Assembly (NCBI GenBank): GCA_902541315.1
Contig: CACBQF010000004.1
Span: 25,223 to 89,222 of the forward strand
Length of the DNA: 64,000 bases
Direction: 5' to 3'
Origin: an uncultured Pelagibacteraceae bacterium
GTDB lineage: Bacteria; Pseudomonadota; Alphaproteobacteria; Pelagibacterales; Pelagibacteraceae
Shown: positions 19,091 to 28,663 of the stretch, piece after piece
How positions within the stretch are numbered: position 1 is the first letter of the stretch
Layout of the letters: each line of letters opens with the position of its first letter
Translations under genes and position numbers: made by a program
Notes under the pieces: model-generated
Told to the model about the DNA's origin: nothing
Database searches by the model: none
Seen by the model: the letters and a program-made list of their open reading frames with translations, nothing else

Positions 19091-20321
19091 TTAAGTTCTT
19101 CAACATTTCAATAGATGATTTTATGCCATCCTCATGAAAACCGTAACCGAAATAACTTCCGCAAAACAATATATTTTCTTTATTTTGAATACTTTTTAAA
19201 TTTTTTTGATTATCTAAAGCTTTTTGATCGTAATAAGGATGTGTAAAATTAATTTTTTTTATAATTTTATCCTCAGATATTTTTTTTATAGGATTTAAGG
19301 TCAAAAATATATTTTTTTCACTTTTTAAGTTTTGAAGAAGATTTAACCAGTATGAAAGTGAGTTTTTGTTTGTATTCTTTTTATCAACAAAAGAATTCCA
19401 TGAGGACCATACATCTTTATTTTTGGGCATTATGTTTTCATCTGTATGCAATATTGCTAAATTCTCTCTGTAACTAAAATTTGATAAAATATTTCTTTCC
19501 TCATCTGATGGATTATCTATCAAATTTAAGGCTTCATTTGCATGGGTTGCAAGAATAACCTTGTCATAATGAAAAAATTCATTATTGCCACCATAATAAA
19601 CTTGTAATCCAGATGAGATTCTTTTAACAGATTTTATCTTATAATTTTTATAATATTGACCACTGATTAAAGATAAAACTTTATTAACATATGATCTGCT
19701 TCTTTGAGCAACAGTGTACCACTGAGGTCTATTTTTAAGTTTGAATAAGCCGTGATTTTGAAAAAATTTTAAAAAAAAATTCATGGGCATTTTCCCTGCC
19801 TCATAGGGTGGCATAGACCAAATCGCAGAAACCATTGGTATAATGTGATAATTAATAAAACCTCTAGACCACTTATTTTTTTTTAAAAAATCATCTAAAG
19901 TTATTTTTTGATCAATTTCTGAGATATTATCACAAATTTTGTAAAATTTTAGAATATCAAAAAACATTTTGATAAATTCAATATTAAATAAATTAGATTT
20001 ATTAGCAAAAATACCTGATAAACCTTTGCCGCAATACTCATAATTAGAGTCTTCTACAGAAACAGAAAATGACATATCGCTTTTTTCAATTTCAATATCA
20101 ATCTCTTTAAAAAAATTTATTAAATTTGGATATGTCTGATGATTAAATACAATAAACCCCACATCGACAGATATTTTTTTTTTATTAAGAATTGCATCAA
20201 CGGTATAAGAGTGACCTCCAAAATGATCTTCTCTCTCAAAAAGATCTACATGGTGATTTTTTGATAAATAATAAGCTGCGCTTAAACCCGATATGCCTGA
20301 GCCGATTACAGCTACTTTCAT
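19083..20321 (-). CDS. FAD-dependent flavin-containing amine-oxidase-like protein
   Basis: KVAVIGSGISGLSAAYYLSKNHHVDLFEREDHFGGHSYTVD; C-terminal FCGSYFGYGFHEDGIKSSIEML. Confidence 0.88.
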   Translation of the reverse strand: MKVAVIGSGISGLSAAYYLSKNHHVDLFEREDHFGGHSYTVDAILNKKKISVDVGFIVFNHQTYPNLINFFKEIDIEIEKSDMSFSVSVEDSNYEYCGKGLSGIFANKSNLFNIEFIKMFFDILKFYKICDNISEIDQKITLDDFLKKNKWSRGFINYHIIPMVSAIWSMPPYEAGKMPMNFFLKFFQNHGLFKLKNRPQWYTVAQRSRSYVNKVLSLISGQYYKNYKIKSVKRISSGLQVYYGGNNEFFHYDKVILATHANEALNLIDNPSDEERNILSNFSYRENLAILHTDENIMPKNKDVWSSWNSFVDKKNTNKNSLSYWLNLLQNLKSEKNIFLTLNPIKKISEDKIIKKINFTHPYYDQKALDNQKNLKSIQNKENILFCGSYFGYGFHEDGIKSSIEMLKNLND

Positions 20322-20324
20322 TAA

Positions 20325-23195
20325 TTAAGCTGCATCTTCTTTAAATTCATCCATACTAGGACAAGTACAAAAGATATTCTTATCTCCATAAACATTATCT
20401 ACTCGTGCAACTGGTGGCCAAAATTTATTTAATTTCAAAAATTTAGCTGGATAAGCTGCTTCCTCTCTTGAATATTTATGCTTCCAGTCATCTGAAGCAA
20501 GCTCCATATCTGTATGAGGAGCATTCTTGATTGGATTATCAACTTTATCAAATTTTCCAGACTTAATTTTATCTATTTCTAGTTTTATATTAATTAATGT
20601 GTCACAGAATCTGTCAAGCTCTGATAAACTCTCACTTTCAGTTGGTTCAATCATCATCGTACCGGCAACTGGCCATGACATTGTCGGAGCATGAAATCCA
20701 TAATCAATTAATCTTTTTGCGATATCTTCTTCAGTAACCCCAGTCTCAGACTTAATTGTTCTGATATCAATTATACATTCGTGTGCAACGTTGCCTTTTG
20801 AACCTTTATATAAAATAGGAAAATGATCTTTAAGTCTATTAGCAATATAATTGGCGTTTAGAATTGCAAATTTAGTAGCTAGTTTAAGACCTTCAGACCC
20901 CATCATCTTAATGTACATCCATGAAATCGACAAAATACTTGAGCTTCCCCATGGAGCAGCAGAAACTGCACCAATTCCTGTTGCAGGTCCACAATCTTTT
21001 ACGACCGGATGATTAGGTAAATAAACTTGTAAATGTCTTTTACATGCAATAGGTCCCATTCCAGGTCCTCCTCCACCATGTGGAATACAAAAAGTTTTAT
21101 GTAAATTAATATGACAAACATCTGGACCAAAATTTCCTGGTTTTGCGATTCCTACTAGAGCATTTAAATTTGCCCCATCCATATAAACTTGACCTCCATG
21201 TTTATGAATTAAATCACAGATGTCTGATATTTTTTCCTCGAAAACTCCATGTGTAGAGGGGTAAGTTACCATTAATGCGCCAAGGTTTTCAGAATGTAAT
21301 TCAGTTTTTTTCTTTAAATCCTCAAAATCAACATTTCCCTCTTTATCGCAATTAACTACAACAACTTTCATTCCAACCATTTGGGCGCTTGCTGGATTGG
21401 TCCCATGTGCTGAACTCGGTATTAAACATATGTTTCTATTATTATCACCTCTATCTAAATGATATTTTCTTATTACCATTAAACCCGCATATTCACCTTG
21501 AGCACCTGCATTAGGCTGAAGTGAAACTCCTGAGAAACCAGTGATTGATCTTAACCAATTTTTAAGTTCTGTGAACATTGTTCTATATCCTTCCATCTGT
21601 TCAATAGGCACAAATGGATGAGGCTCTGCTAATTCTCTCCATGAAATAGGTATCATTTCTGCGGTAGCATTTAATTTCATCGTACATGAACCTAAAGCAA
21701 TCATAGTTCTATTAAGAGCAATATCCTTATCTTCTAGCTTTTTTAGATATCTGAGCATTTCTGTTTCAGAATGATATGAATTAAAAATAGGATGTTCTAA
21801 ATACTTAGAAGTTCTTAACAAATTTTTTGGTAGATTGGGTAAACTTACCGTAGGATCCTCTTTTTTGATAGACTCTGCTGCATTAAAAATTTTAAGTAAT
21901 TGATTTACTCTATAAACATTTTTCTTTTCATCAAAAGAAACAGCAAGCATTTCTGAATTTACTTTTCTAATATTTACTTTTTGAGCTAAAGCGTTTTTAA
22001 AAATTTGATCAGTCTTTTCTTTAGTAATAATTGTTACTGTATCAAAAAAGTAATCTGAATATAATTCATATCCAGATTGCTTTATTTTATCAGCAAAATT
22101 TTTTGCTAATTGAGATACTCTCTCAGAAATATTTCTTATTCCATTTGGACCATGATAAATAGCATATGCTGCAGAAACTATTGCTAATAAAGCTTGGGCA
22201 GTACAAATGTTGCTTGTAGCTTTATCTCTTCTGATATGTTGCTCCCTAGTCTGTAGTGACAATCTGTAAGCTTTATTTCCATGTCTATCGACTGAAACAC
22301 CAACTATTCTTCCTGGCATAGATCTTTTATATTCATCTTTGGTAGCAAAAAAAGCTGCATGCGGTCCTCCATAACCCATTGGAATACCAAATCTTTGAGA
22401 ACTACCAACTGCAATATCAGCTCCGAGCTCCCTTGGTGTTTTTAGTTTAGCAAGAGCTAGAAGATCACATGCTAAAATTGCTTTACCATTTTTTTTATGA
22501 ATCTTGCTTATTGCCTCACTAGGATCCTTGATGTCACCTAAAGTTCCAGGGTACTGTAAAATTCCACAAACAATATCTTCTTTTAACTGTTCTAAAACTT
22601 TATCCTCATTTCCAACAAGAACTTTTAAGCCCATGGGCTCTGCCCTAGTTCGTATAACATCAATTGTTTGTGGATGACAATCTTCAGAAACAAAAACTAA
22701 ATCGCTGTCACTTTTATTTAGTCTATGACTTAAACCCATTGCCTCTGCTGCAGCTGTACCCTCATCAAGCAAAGATGCGTTTGCAATATCCATCCCTGTA
22801 AAATCAACAATCATTTGTTGGAAGTTTAATAACATTTCTAATCTTCCTTGAGCTACCTCAGGCTGATATGGTGTATAAGAAGTATACCAACCTGGGTTTT
22901 CTAATATATTTCTTAAAATGACATACGGCGTATACGTTCCATAATAACCCATACCAATAAAATTTGAGTAAATTTGATTTTTTTTTGAAATTTCTTTTAG
23001 TTTTCTTAATGCTTCATATTCTGAATTTGATTCACCAATATTTAACTCACCCTTAAACTGTATTTTTTCTGGTACAGTGTTGTCTATTAAATCATCCAGA
23101 GATTTATAATTTAACTTTTTTAACATTTTTAATTGATCATCTTCTGAGGGTCCGATGTGTCTTTTCAAAAAATCTTTTTGTGAATTTTGTAACAT
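20325..23195 (-). CDS. gcvP: Glycine dehydrogenase (decarboxylating), P-protein, single chain
   Basis: RHIGPSEDDQ, GYYGTYTPYVILRNILENPGWYTSYTPYQPEVAQGR, INLHKTFCIPHGGGGPGMGPI. Confidence 0.97.
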   Translation of the reverse strand: MLQNSQKDFLKRHIGPSEDDQLKMLKKLNYKSLDDLIDNTVPEKIQFKGELNIGESNSEYEALRKLKEISKKNQIYSNFIGMGYYGTYTPYVILRNILENPGWYTSYTPYQPEVAQGRLEMLLNFQQMIVDFTGMDIANASLLDEGTAAAEAMGLSHRLNKSDSDLVFVSEDCHPQTIDVIRTRAEPMGLKVLVGNEDKVLEQLKEDIVCGILQYPGTLGDIKDPSEAISKIHKKNGKAILACDLLALAKLKTPRELGADIAVGSSQRFGIPMGYGGPHAAFFATKDEYKRSMPGRIVGVSVDRHGNKAYRLSLQTREQHIRRDKATSNICTAQALLAIVSAAYAIYHGPNGIRNISERVSQLAKNFADKIKQSGYELYSDYFFDTVTIITKEKTDQIFKNALAQKVNIRKVNSEMLAVSFDEKKNVYRVNQLLKIFNAAESIKKEDPTVSLPNLPKNLLRTSKYLEHPIFNSYHSETEMLRYLKKLEDKDIALNRTMIALGSCTMKLNATAEMIPISWRELAEPHPFVPIEQMEGYRTMFTELKNWLRSITGFSGVSLQPNAGAQGEYAGLMVIRKYHLDRGDNNRNICLIPSSAHGTNPASAQMVGMKVVVVNCDKEGNVDFEDLKKKTELHSENLGALMVTYPSTHGVFEEKISDICDLIHKHGGQVYMDGANLNALVGIAKPGNFGPDVCHINLHKTFCIPHGGGGPGMGPIACKRHLQVYLPNHPVVKDCGPATGIGAVSAAPWGSSSILSISWMYIKMMGSEGLKLATKFAILNANYIANRLKDHFPILYKGSKGNVAHECIIDIRTIKSETGVTEEDIAKRLIDYGFHAPTMSWPVAGTMMIEPTESESLSELDRFCDTLINIKLEIDKIKSGKFDKVDNPIKNAPHTDMELASDDWKHKYSREEAAYPAKFLKLNKFWPPVARVDNVYGDKNIFCTCPSMDEFKEDAA

Positions 23196-23575
23196 TATGT
23201 GGAGCTCTCCTTTGCAAATATATCGTATTCATCTTTATTCATTAAAGTATCCATCTCTGACTTATCTTTAATTTTTAATTTAAAGAACCAGGCAGAGTTT
23301 TCTGGATCCTGATTTATTTTTGATGGGTCATCAACAATAGATTGATTTAAATCAACAACCTCACCGCTTACCGGTGTGTATACATCACTTGCAGCTTTTG
23401 TAGATTCAACTACCCCTGCTGTTCCATCCTTTTCTACATTAGATCCATTTTCTGGAAGTTCTGCAAAAACTATATCTCCAAGCATTTCTGTTGCATGCTT
23501 AGTTATCCCAATAGTAGCTATTTCTCCCTCTAATTTAATCCACTCGTGTTCCTTAGAATATTTTACTTCACTCAT
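23195..23575 (-). CDS. gcvH: Glycine cleavage system H protein
   Basis: [12 protein letters not shown]...[20 protein letters not shown] lipoyl-lysine motif. Confidence 0.97.
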   Translation of the reverse strand: MSEVKYSKEHEWIKLEGEIATIGITKHATEMLGDIVFAELPENGSNVEKDGTAGVVESTKAASDVYTPVSGEVVDLNQSIVDDPSKINQDPENSAWFFKLKIKDKSEMDTLMNKDEYDIFAKESST

Positions 23576-24678
23576 TAGTTAACTCCTTTTACATAACTCT
23601 TTTTATAAAAAGGTAAACCACAAATTGTAGCTGGATGCTTTTTACCTCTAACCTCTAAAAATATTTTAGTATCTTTTTTAGAAAATTTATTTTTCACATA
23701 TCCCATAGCTACAGGGCCATTGACACTTGGTCCAAAGGTTCCACTTGTTATTTCACCAATTTCTGAATTAGATTCATTGTATATTTTAGTTTTTTCTCTA
23801 GCAATTATTCTTCCCTCTGGTTTTATCCCTACTCTTATCTTATTCACTCCATAGTTTAATTGTTTAGTAATTATATCTGATCCAATAAAGTTTCCTTTTA
23901 AGATTCTCTCTTTTGAAATTGCCCATTTTAAATTTGCCTCTACTGGAGTTTTGTCTTTACTTAATTCATGACCATATAAGCACAAACCAGCTTCCAATCT
24001 TAATGTATCACGTGCTCCAAGACCAATTAATTTTGCACCTTTATCGATTAATCTTCTTGTAAACCTATCTGCAAATTCATTAGTTAGTGATACCTCGAAA
24101 CCATCTTCACCTGTATATCCTGATCTCGTAACGTAAATGTTGTGATTATCCAGTGTAAACCAATTCCCTGTCATAAAATTTAAATTTTCAACACCTTGAA
24201 TAACACTTTTTAAAATTTCTACAGATTTAGGTCCTTGGATTGCAATTAAAGATCTTTCCTCATCCAAAATCATTTTATATTTATCGTTCAATAGTTCTTT
24301 TAAAATTTTATAATCATTTTCTTTGCAAGCAGCATTTAGAATAATTAAAAAACCATCTTTGATTTTAGTAATTATTAAATCATCATAAATTCCGGCATTG
24401 TCACTCATTAGAAAACTATATTTTGAGTGATTTAACTTTAAATTTTTTAAGTCTAACGGAAAAATTCTTTCCAAATCATCAACTAAATCTTCTTGGCCAT
24501 AGATAAATAATTGACCCATATGCGAAACATCAAAAATACCAGAATGGTTTCTTGTGTATCTATGCTCTTCAACAATACCCTCAGAATATTGAATTGGCAT
24601 TTGATAACCTGCAAACTCTACAAATTTTGCTTTGTTGTCTTGGTGCAATTGATAAAGCGATGTTTTTTTTGTATCCAT
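23575..24678 (-). CDS. gcvT: Glycine cleavage system T protein (aminomethyltransferase)
   Basis: [38 protein letters not shown]; adjacent to gcvH/gcvP. Confidence 0.97.
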   Translation of the reverse strand: MDTKKTSLYQLHQDNKAKFVEFAGYQMPIQYSEGIVEEHRYTRNHSGIFDVSHMGQLFIYGQEDLVDDLERIFPLDLKNLKLNHSKYSFLMSDNAGIYDDLIITKIKDGFLIILNAACKENDYKILKELLNDKYKMILDEERSLIAIQGPKSVEILKSVIQGVENLNFMTGNWFTLDNHNIYVTRSGYTGEDGFEVSLTNEFADRFTRRLIDKGAKLIGLGARDTLRLEAGLCLYGHELSKDKTPVEANLKWAISKERILKGNFIGSDIITKQLNYGVNKIRVGIKPEGRIIAREKTKIYNESNSEIGEITSGTFGPSVNGPVAMGYVKNKFSKKDTKIFLEVRGKKHPATICGLPFYKKSYVKGVN

Positions 24679-24699
24679 ATTAACTCTTTTTACCCATCT

Positions 24700-24838
24700 G
24701 TATATTTGCCTGAGAGTTTTGCTCCTTCGGCGAGAATTTAATCTCTTTCCAGAGTTAATATGTTACGGTCCATTTTGCCTGAGAGATTCCTGGGTGGTTG
24801 CTCCTTCGGCGCTACAAAAATTTGTAGTCTCTCCCGTA
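24700..24838 (-). ncRNA. Tandem glycine riboswitch upstream of gcvT
   Basis: Minus strand reads ACGGGAGAGACTAC...GCGCCGAAGGAGCAACCACCCAGGAATCTCTCAGGCAAA, then ...CTCTGGAAAGAGATTAAATTCTCGCCGAAGGAGCAAAACTCTCAGGCAAA: two aptamer copies with conserved GCCGAAGGAGCAA and CTCTCAGGCAAA. Confidence 0.95.
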
Positions 24839-24879
24839 ATTAAATTCGTTATATCATAAATTATCATAAACATAAATAT

Positions 24880-25752
24880 TTAATATGCTTTCTTTTTAGT
24901 TAAAAATTTATTCAAAAACTGCAAAACAACTGCTGTGATAACTATTGAACCCCCAATTAAAACAATAATAGGTGGATTCTCATTCGCAAACATCCAGGCC
25001 CACATCGGACCTAGAACGGCTTCTGTTAACATTATTATACCAACGAAAGCGGAAGGAGTTGACCTTGCCCCAATTGTAATAAATATAAAACCAAAACCTA
25101 ATTGAAAAAAACCTGCTAAAAATCCCAAAAAAATATCTTTTGAAGATATAATTATCGTTGGCGACATTAATAATCCAATTATCATTGCAAATATACCTGC
25201 CACTAATTGAAGCGGAATCATGTCGACCTCAGGAAACTTTCTTACTATTAATATTAAAATTGCAAAAGAGATTGGCATTACAAATGCCACAAGATTGCCT
25301 GTCATTTCACCAGGAGAGATTGAAGTTCCAAGCATCAAAAAAATACCTGAGATAGCAAGCAATATACAAAAGAAAGTAAGTTTAGATATTGTCTCCTTCA
25401 AAAAAACATAACCAAATATTGCCAAAAAAAGAGTTTGTGTTTGAATAATAAAATTTGTATTTGCCACAGTAGTTTCGTACATAGCAAATACATAGCTAGC
25501 AAAACCTAAAGATAAAATAGCTCCACCAACAAATCCAGGAATTCCAGATTTAGTTAGAGCACTAAAAAATTTTTTTTTATAAGTAAACAAAAGAAAAAAA
25601 CTAACAACAATTATAAAGAAAAATGATCGCCAAAATAAAATTTGCCAGAGCGTCGAGCCTTCAAAAGATTTAACAATTAATCCTCCAAAACTTAAGCTTA
25701 CAGCGCCTAAAAAAACCAGAAAAGGTCCAGGTATTATTTTGATTAAGTTCAT
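24880..25752 (-). CDS. EamA/DMT-family transporter
   Basis: 10-TM two-repeat pattern; ATGA overlap with the pxpC-like stop. Confidence 0.88.
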   Translation of the reverse strand: MNLIKIIPGPFLVFLGAVSLSFGGLIVKSFEGSTLWQILFWRSFFFIIVVSFFLLFTYKKKFFSALTKSGIPGFVGGAILSLGFASYVFAMYETTVANTNFIIQTQTLFLAIFGYVFLKETISKLTFFCILLAISGIFLMLGTSISPGEMTGNLVAFVMPISFAILILIVRKFPEVDMIPLQLVAGIFAMIIGLLMSPTIIISSKDIFLGFLAGFFQLGFGFIFITIGARSTPSAFVGIIMLTEAVLGPMWAWMFANENPPIIVLIGGSIVITAVVLQFLNKFLTKKKAY

Positions 25753-26696
25753 TCAATTTGAGAAATTAAATTTTGAGTTTCTAAGTCATATAACTTAAAT
25801 AAATTTTCTGCGCTAGATAAATCAACCTGCTTAAACTTTATTTTAGAACCTGGTGATAGTTGAACTAATTTGTCGTAATCAGCACTTATTACCACTCCTA
25901 TTTTTGGATAGCCTCCTATAGTTCCATGATCTGAAAGCATAACAATAGGATTACCATCTGCAGGCACTTGTATTACTCCTTTTATTAATCCTTCTGATTT
26001 AATGTTAGTATCAATAATATTCTCTATTTTCTGTCCTTCTAACCTCATACCCATACGATCAGTTAACTTTGAAACAATAAATTCTTTTTCTAGAAAGATT
26101 TTTTTTCCTTTATCTGAGAAATAATCAAAATTTGTTCCTTTAATTATTCTAATATTTTCTATTTTAGTATTTAAATAATTTAATTTTTTTTCCACTAAGT
26201 GATTATTCAATTTTGAAATATTTATTACTTGTTCATTTTCAAACTTTTTACCATCATTTGCACCAATAATTGCTTTTGTATTTGTAGAACAACTAGACCA
26301 TTGATATTTTAAATCTATTTGACCACCAATAGCTAAATATCCGTACACAGACTTATTGGTAGACAAAATATCTACTTCATCACCATCTTCTAAATTTAAA
26401 GATTGATAACAGTTACCATCAATAGTTATTTTTTTTTTTTTAATCCTGAAATTTACATCACCAGTGATTGCAATATTAATTTTATCTCCAAAATATTTAA
26501 GTAAAGGGCCTTGGTATGCAAATTCTAAAACAGGTGAATTTATCTTATTACCAACAAGTTTATTTGATAATAGATAATTTCTTTTATCCATTGCTCCACT
26601 AAAAGGAATTCCAACATGATAAAGATTTTTTCGACCCTCATCTTGAAAAGTAGTATTAATTCCTGCTCTGATAACCTGAAAATAATTTTTACTCAT
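25749..26696 (-). CDS. pxpC: 5-oxoprolinase subunit C (biotin-dependent carboxyltransferase/KipA family)
   Basis: VIRAGINTTFQDEGRKNLYHVGIPFSGAMDKRNYLLSNKLVGN, MLSDHGTIGGYPKIGVV. Start at MSKNYFQV. Confidence 0.92.
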   Translation of the reverse strand: MSKNYFQVIRAGINTTFQDEGRKNLYHVGIPFSGAMDKRNYLLSNKLVGNKINSPVLEFAYQGPLLKYFGDKINIAITGDVNFRIKKKKITIDGNCYQSLNLEDGDEVDILSTNKSVYGYLAIGGQIDLKYQWSSCSTNTKAIIGANDGKKFENEQVINISKLNNHLVEKKLNYLNTKIENIRIIKGTNFDYFSDKGKKIFLEKEFIVSKLTDRMGMRLEGQKIENIIDTNIKSEGLIKGVIQVPADGNPIVMLSDHGTIGGYPKIGVVISADYDKLVQLSPGSKIKFKQVDLSSAENLFKLYDLETQNLISQIE

Positions 26697-27363
26697 TAAA
26701 ATTTTCATACTGATTTTTTGATATTTCTTTAAATAAGACAATATCGCCTGGATTTATTAAATTTGGGCTTTCCTCTTTTGAACTATCAAATATTCTTAAT
26801 GGACTATTGCCGATAACATTCCAGCCACCCGGACTTTCAAAAGTATAAATATTTGCAAACTGTTCGGTCAAAGCTACTGATCCTTTTGGAACTCTAACTC
26901 TAGGAGTTTCTAGACGATTTGCTCTCATATTTTCAGATAAATCTCCTAAAAAAGGCATTCCCGCAATAAAGCCTGTCATATAACAAAAGAATTCTTTACT
27001 AAAAAAATTTTCATAAATTTTTTCTCTTTTAAGATTGAGTTTGTTCTCCAATCTCACTATATCTAAGGCAAAATTTTCGTCACAACATACTGGAACCTCA
27101 ATTGTTTTATTTTCTAAATCATCTTCATTTGAAATATTAAGGTTTTCTATTAACTTTTTTAAATCTTTAAAATTCGTTTTTTTTAAATCAAAAGAAATTA
27201 TTAATTTATTATAAGAAGGAGATAAATTATTTATTGATGCAATATTTTCTTTCTGAATACTTTTGAAATATCTAATTACTTGAGTATTGGTTTCTCTATT
27301 TACGTCTTTACCAAAGTCACAATATAATGCTGCGTCACCAAGATTTAATATATTTTTTATCAT
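26689..27363 (-). CDS. pxpB: 5-oxoprolinase subunit B (KipI family)
   Basis: GDAALYCDFG, GFIAGMPFLGDL, RVRVPKGSVALTEQFANIYTFESPGGWNVIGNSPLRIFD. Confidence 0.93.
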   Translation of the reverse strand: MIKNILNLGDAALYCDFGKDVNRETNTQVIRYFKSIQKENIASINNLSPSYNKLIISFDLKKTNFKDLKKLIENLNISNEDDLENKTIEVPVCCDENFALDIVRLENKLNLKREKIYENFFSKEFFCYMTGFIAGMPFLGDLSENMRANRLETPRVRVPKGSVALTEQFANIYTFESPGGWNVIGNSPLRIFDSSKEESPNLINPGDIVLFKEISKNQYENFNE

Positions 27364-27390
27364 CCCATGATATACTTAACACTTATGACT

Positions 27391-28170
27391 ATGGAAATTA
27401 ATATAAATTGTGATTTAGGAGAAAAATCAAAACACCATTCAAATAAACATGATCCAGAATTATTGGAAATAGTTAATTCTGCAAATGTCGCTTGTGGATA
27501 CCATGCTGGAGATGATGAAACTATGAGCAAAGTCATAGAAATATCAAAAAAAAATGGTGTAAGTATCGGTGCGCATCCATCTTTCAATGATCCAGAAAAT
27601 TTTGGAAGAGAAAGAATGAATTTATCTGACTCAGAAATTCAAAAACTCATAATTGATCAATACGATATTCTTCAAAAGAAAGCATTAGAGCAAGGAGAAA
27701 ACGTTACACATATTAAGCCTCATGGAGCTTTAAATAATATGGCATGTGAAAATATTGATTTAGCAACAATACTTGCAAAAAGTATAAAAGGAATTAGCAA
27801 AGATTTAATTTACTTGGTCCCCACTGGATCTAAAATGGAGGAAGCTGCAAAAAAACTTGATATGAAAATAGCTTGCGAGATATTTGCAGACAGAAATTAT
27901 GAGGATGACGGTAATCTTGTATCCCGAAAAAAACCTCATGCTTTAATTACAGATCCAGAACAGGCAAAAACACACGTTTTAAGTATGGTTAAAAATCAGT
28001 CGCTTAATTGTCACAGTGGAAAGCAAATACCTTGTGAAATCGACTCTGTGTGTATACATGGTGACAATATGAGCTCATTAGCGACTGCTAAGTCTATCAA
28101 AGATAACTTATTAAATAATGGACTCAAACTAAAACCTTTAAATAAAATGAAGAAGTTTAAAAATGATTAA
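27391..28170 (+). CDS. pxpA: 5-oxoprolinase subunit A (LamB/YcsF family)
   Basis: ININCDLGE, ANVACGYHAGDDETM, SIGAHPSFNDPENFGRE, HIKPHGALNN. ORF track starts at 27367; ATG 27391 or 27385 more likely. Confidence 0.94.
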   Translation: MEININCDLGEKSKHHSNKHDPELLEIVNSANVACGYHAGDDETMSKVIEISKKNGVSIGAHPSFNDPENFGRERMNLSDSEIQKLIIDQYDILQKKALEQGENVTHIKPHGALNNMACENIDLATILAKSIKGISKDLIYLVPTGSKMEEAAKKLDMKIACEIFADRNYEDDGNLVSRKKPHALITDPEQAKTHVLSMVKNQSLNCHSGKQIPCEIDSVCIHGDNMSSLATAKSIKDNLLNNGLKLKPLNKMKKFKND

Positions 28171-28663
28171 AAAAATATTTTTTATAATTATATTGTCTAT
28201 AACTTTAGTATCAAATTCTTATTCTGCAGGATCTAGTAGTGGAGGAGAAGGTGATGGTCCAAAAACCAAAACAAATTATGAAAAAGCAGTTAAATTAATA
28301 AAATCTGCAAATAAATATGAAAAAAAAGGAAAAAAAGATAAAGCACAATCAAGTTATGGAAAAGCTTTAAAACTTTTACTTAAATCAAATAACAAAAAAC
28401 CAAATAAGCCAGATACTTTAAATTATTTAGGTTTTACATCTAGAAAATTAGGTGATTTTGAAAATGGAGAAAAATATTATCTTCAAGGTTTAGCTATCAG
28501 TCCTTACCACATTGGTATTAATGAATATTTAGGTGAACTTTACGTAGCAACAAATAGACACAATCTTGCAGTTGAAAGATTAGAAGTTTTAAAAGGTTGC
28601 GATTGTAAAGAGTATGATGACCTAAAAGCAATTATAGCTGGAGAAAAAATTTCTAAGTATTAA
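28163..28663 (+). CDS. Exported TPR-repeat protein
   Basis: Signal peptide, then TPR-like DTLNYLGFTSRKLGDFENGEKYYLQGLAISP; 8-bp overlap with pxpA. Confidence 0.8.
   Translation: MIKKIFFIIILSITLVSNSYSAGSSSGGEGDGPKTKTNYEKAVKLIKSANKYEKKGKKDKAQSSYGKALKLLLKSNNKKPNKPDTLNYLGFTSRKLGDFENGEKYYLQGLAISPYHIGINEYLGELYVATNRHNLAVERLEVLKGCDCKEYDDLKAIIAGEKISKY

Noticed and set aside
24511-24741. 76-aa plus-strand ORF across the gcvT start
   Set aside because: Antisense to gcvT and overlaps the glycine riboswitch; no recognisable motif.
2667-25752. Three EamA transporters as a recent tandem duplication
   Set aside because: Protein sequences are clearly diverged and dispersed; no nucleotide-level repeat seen.
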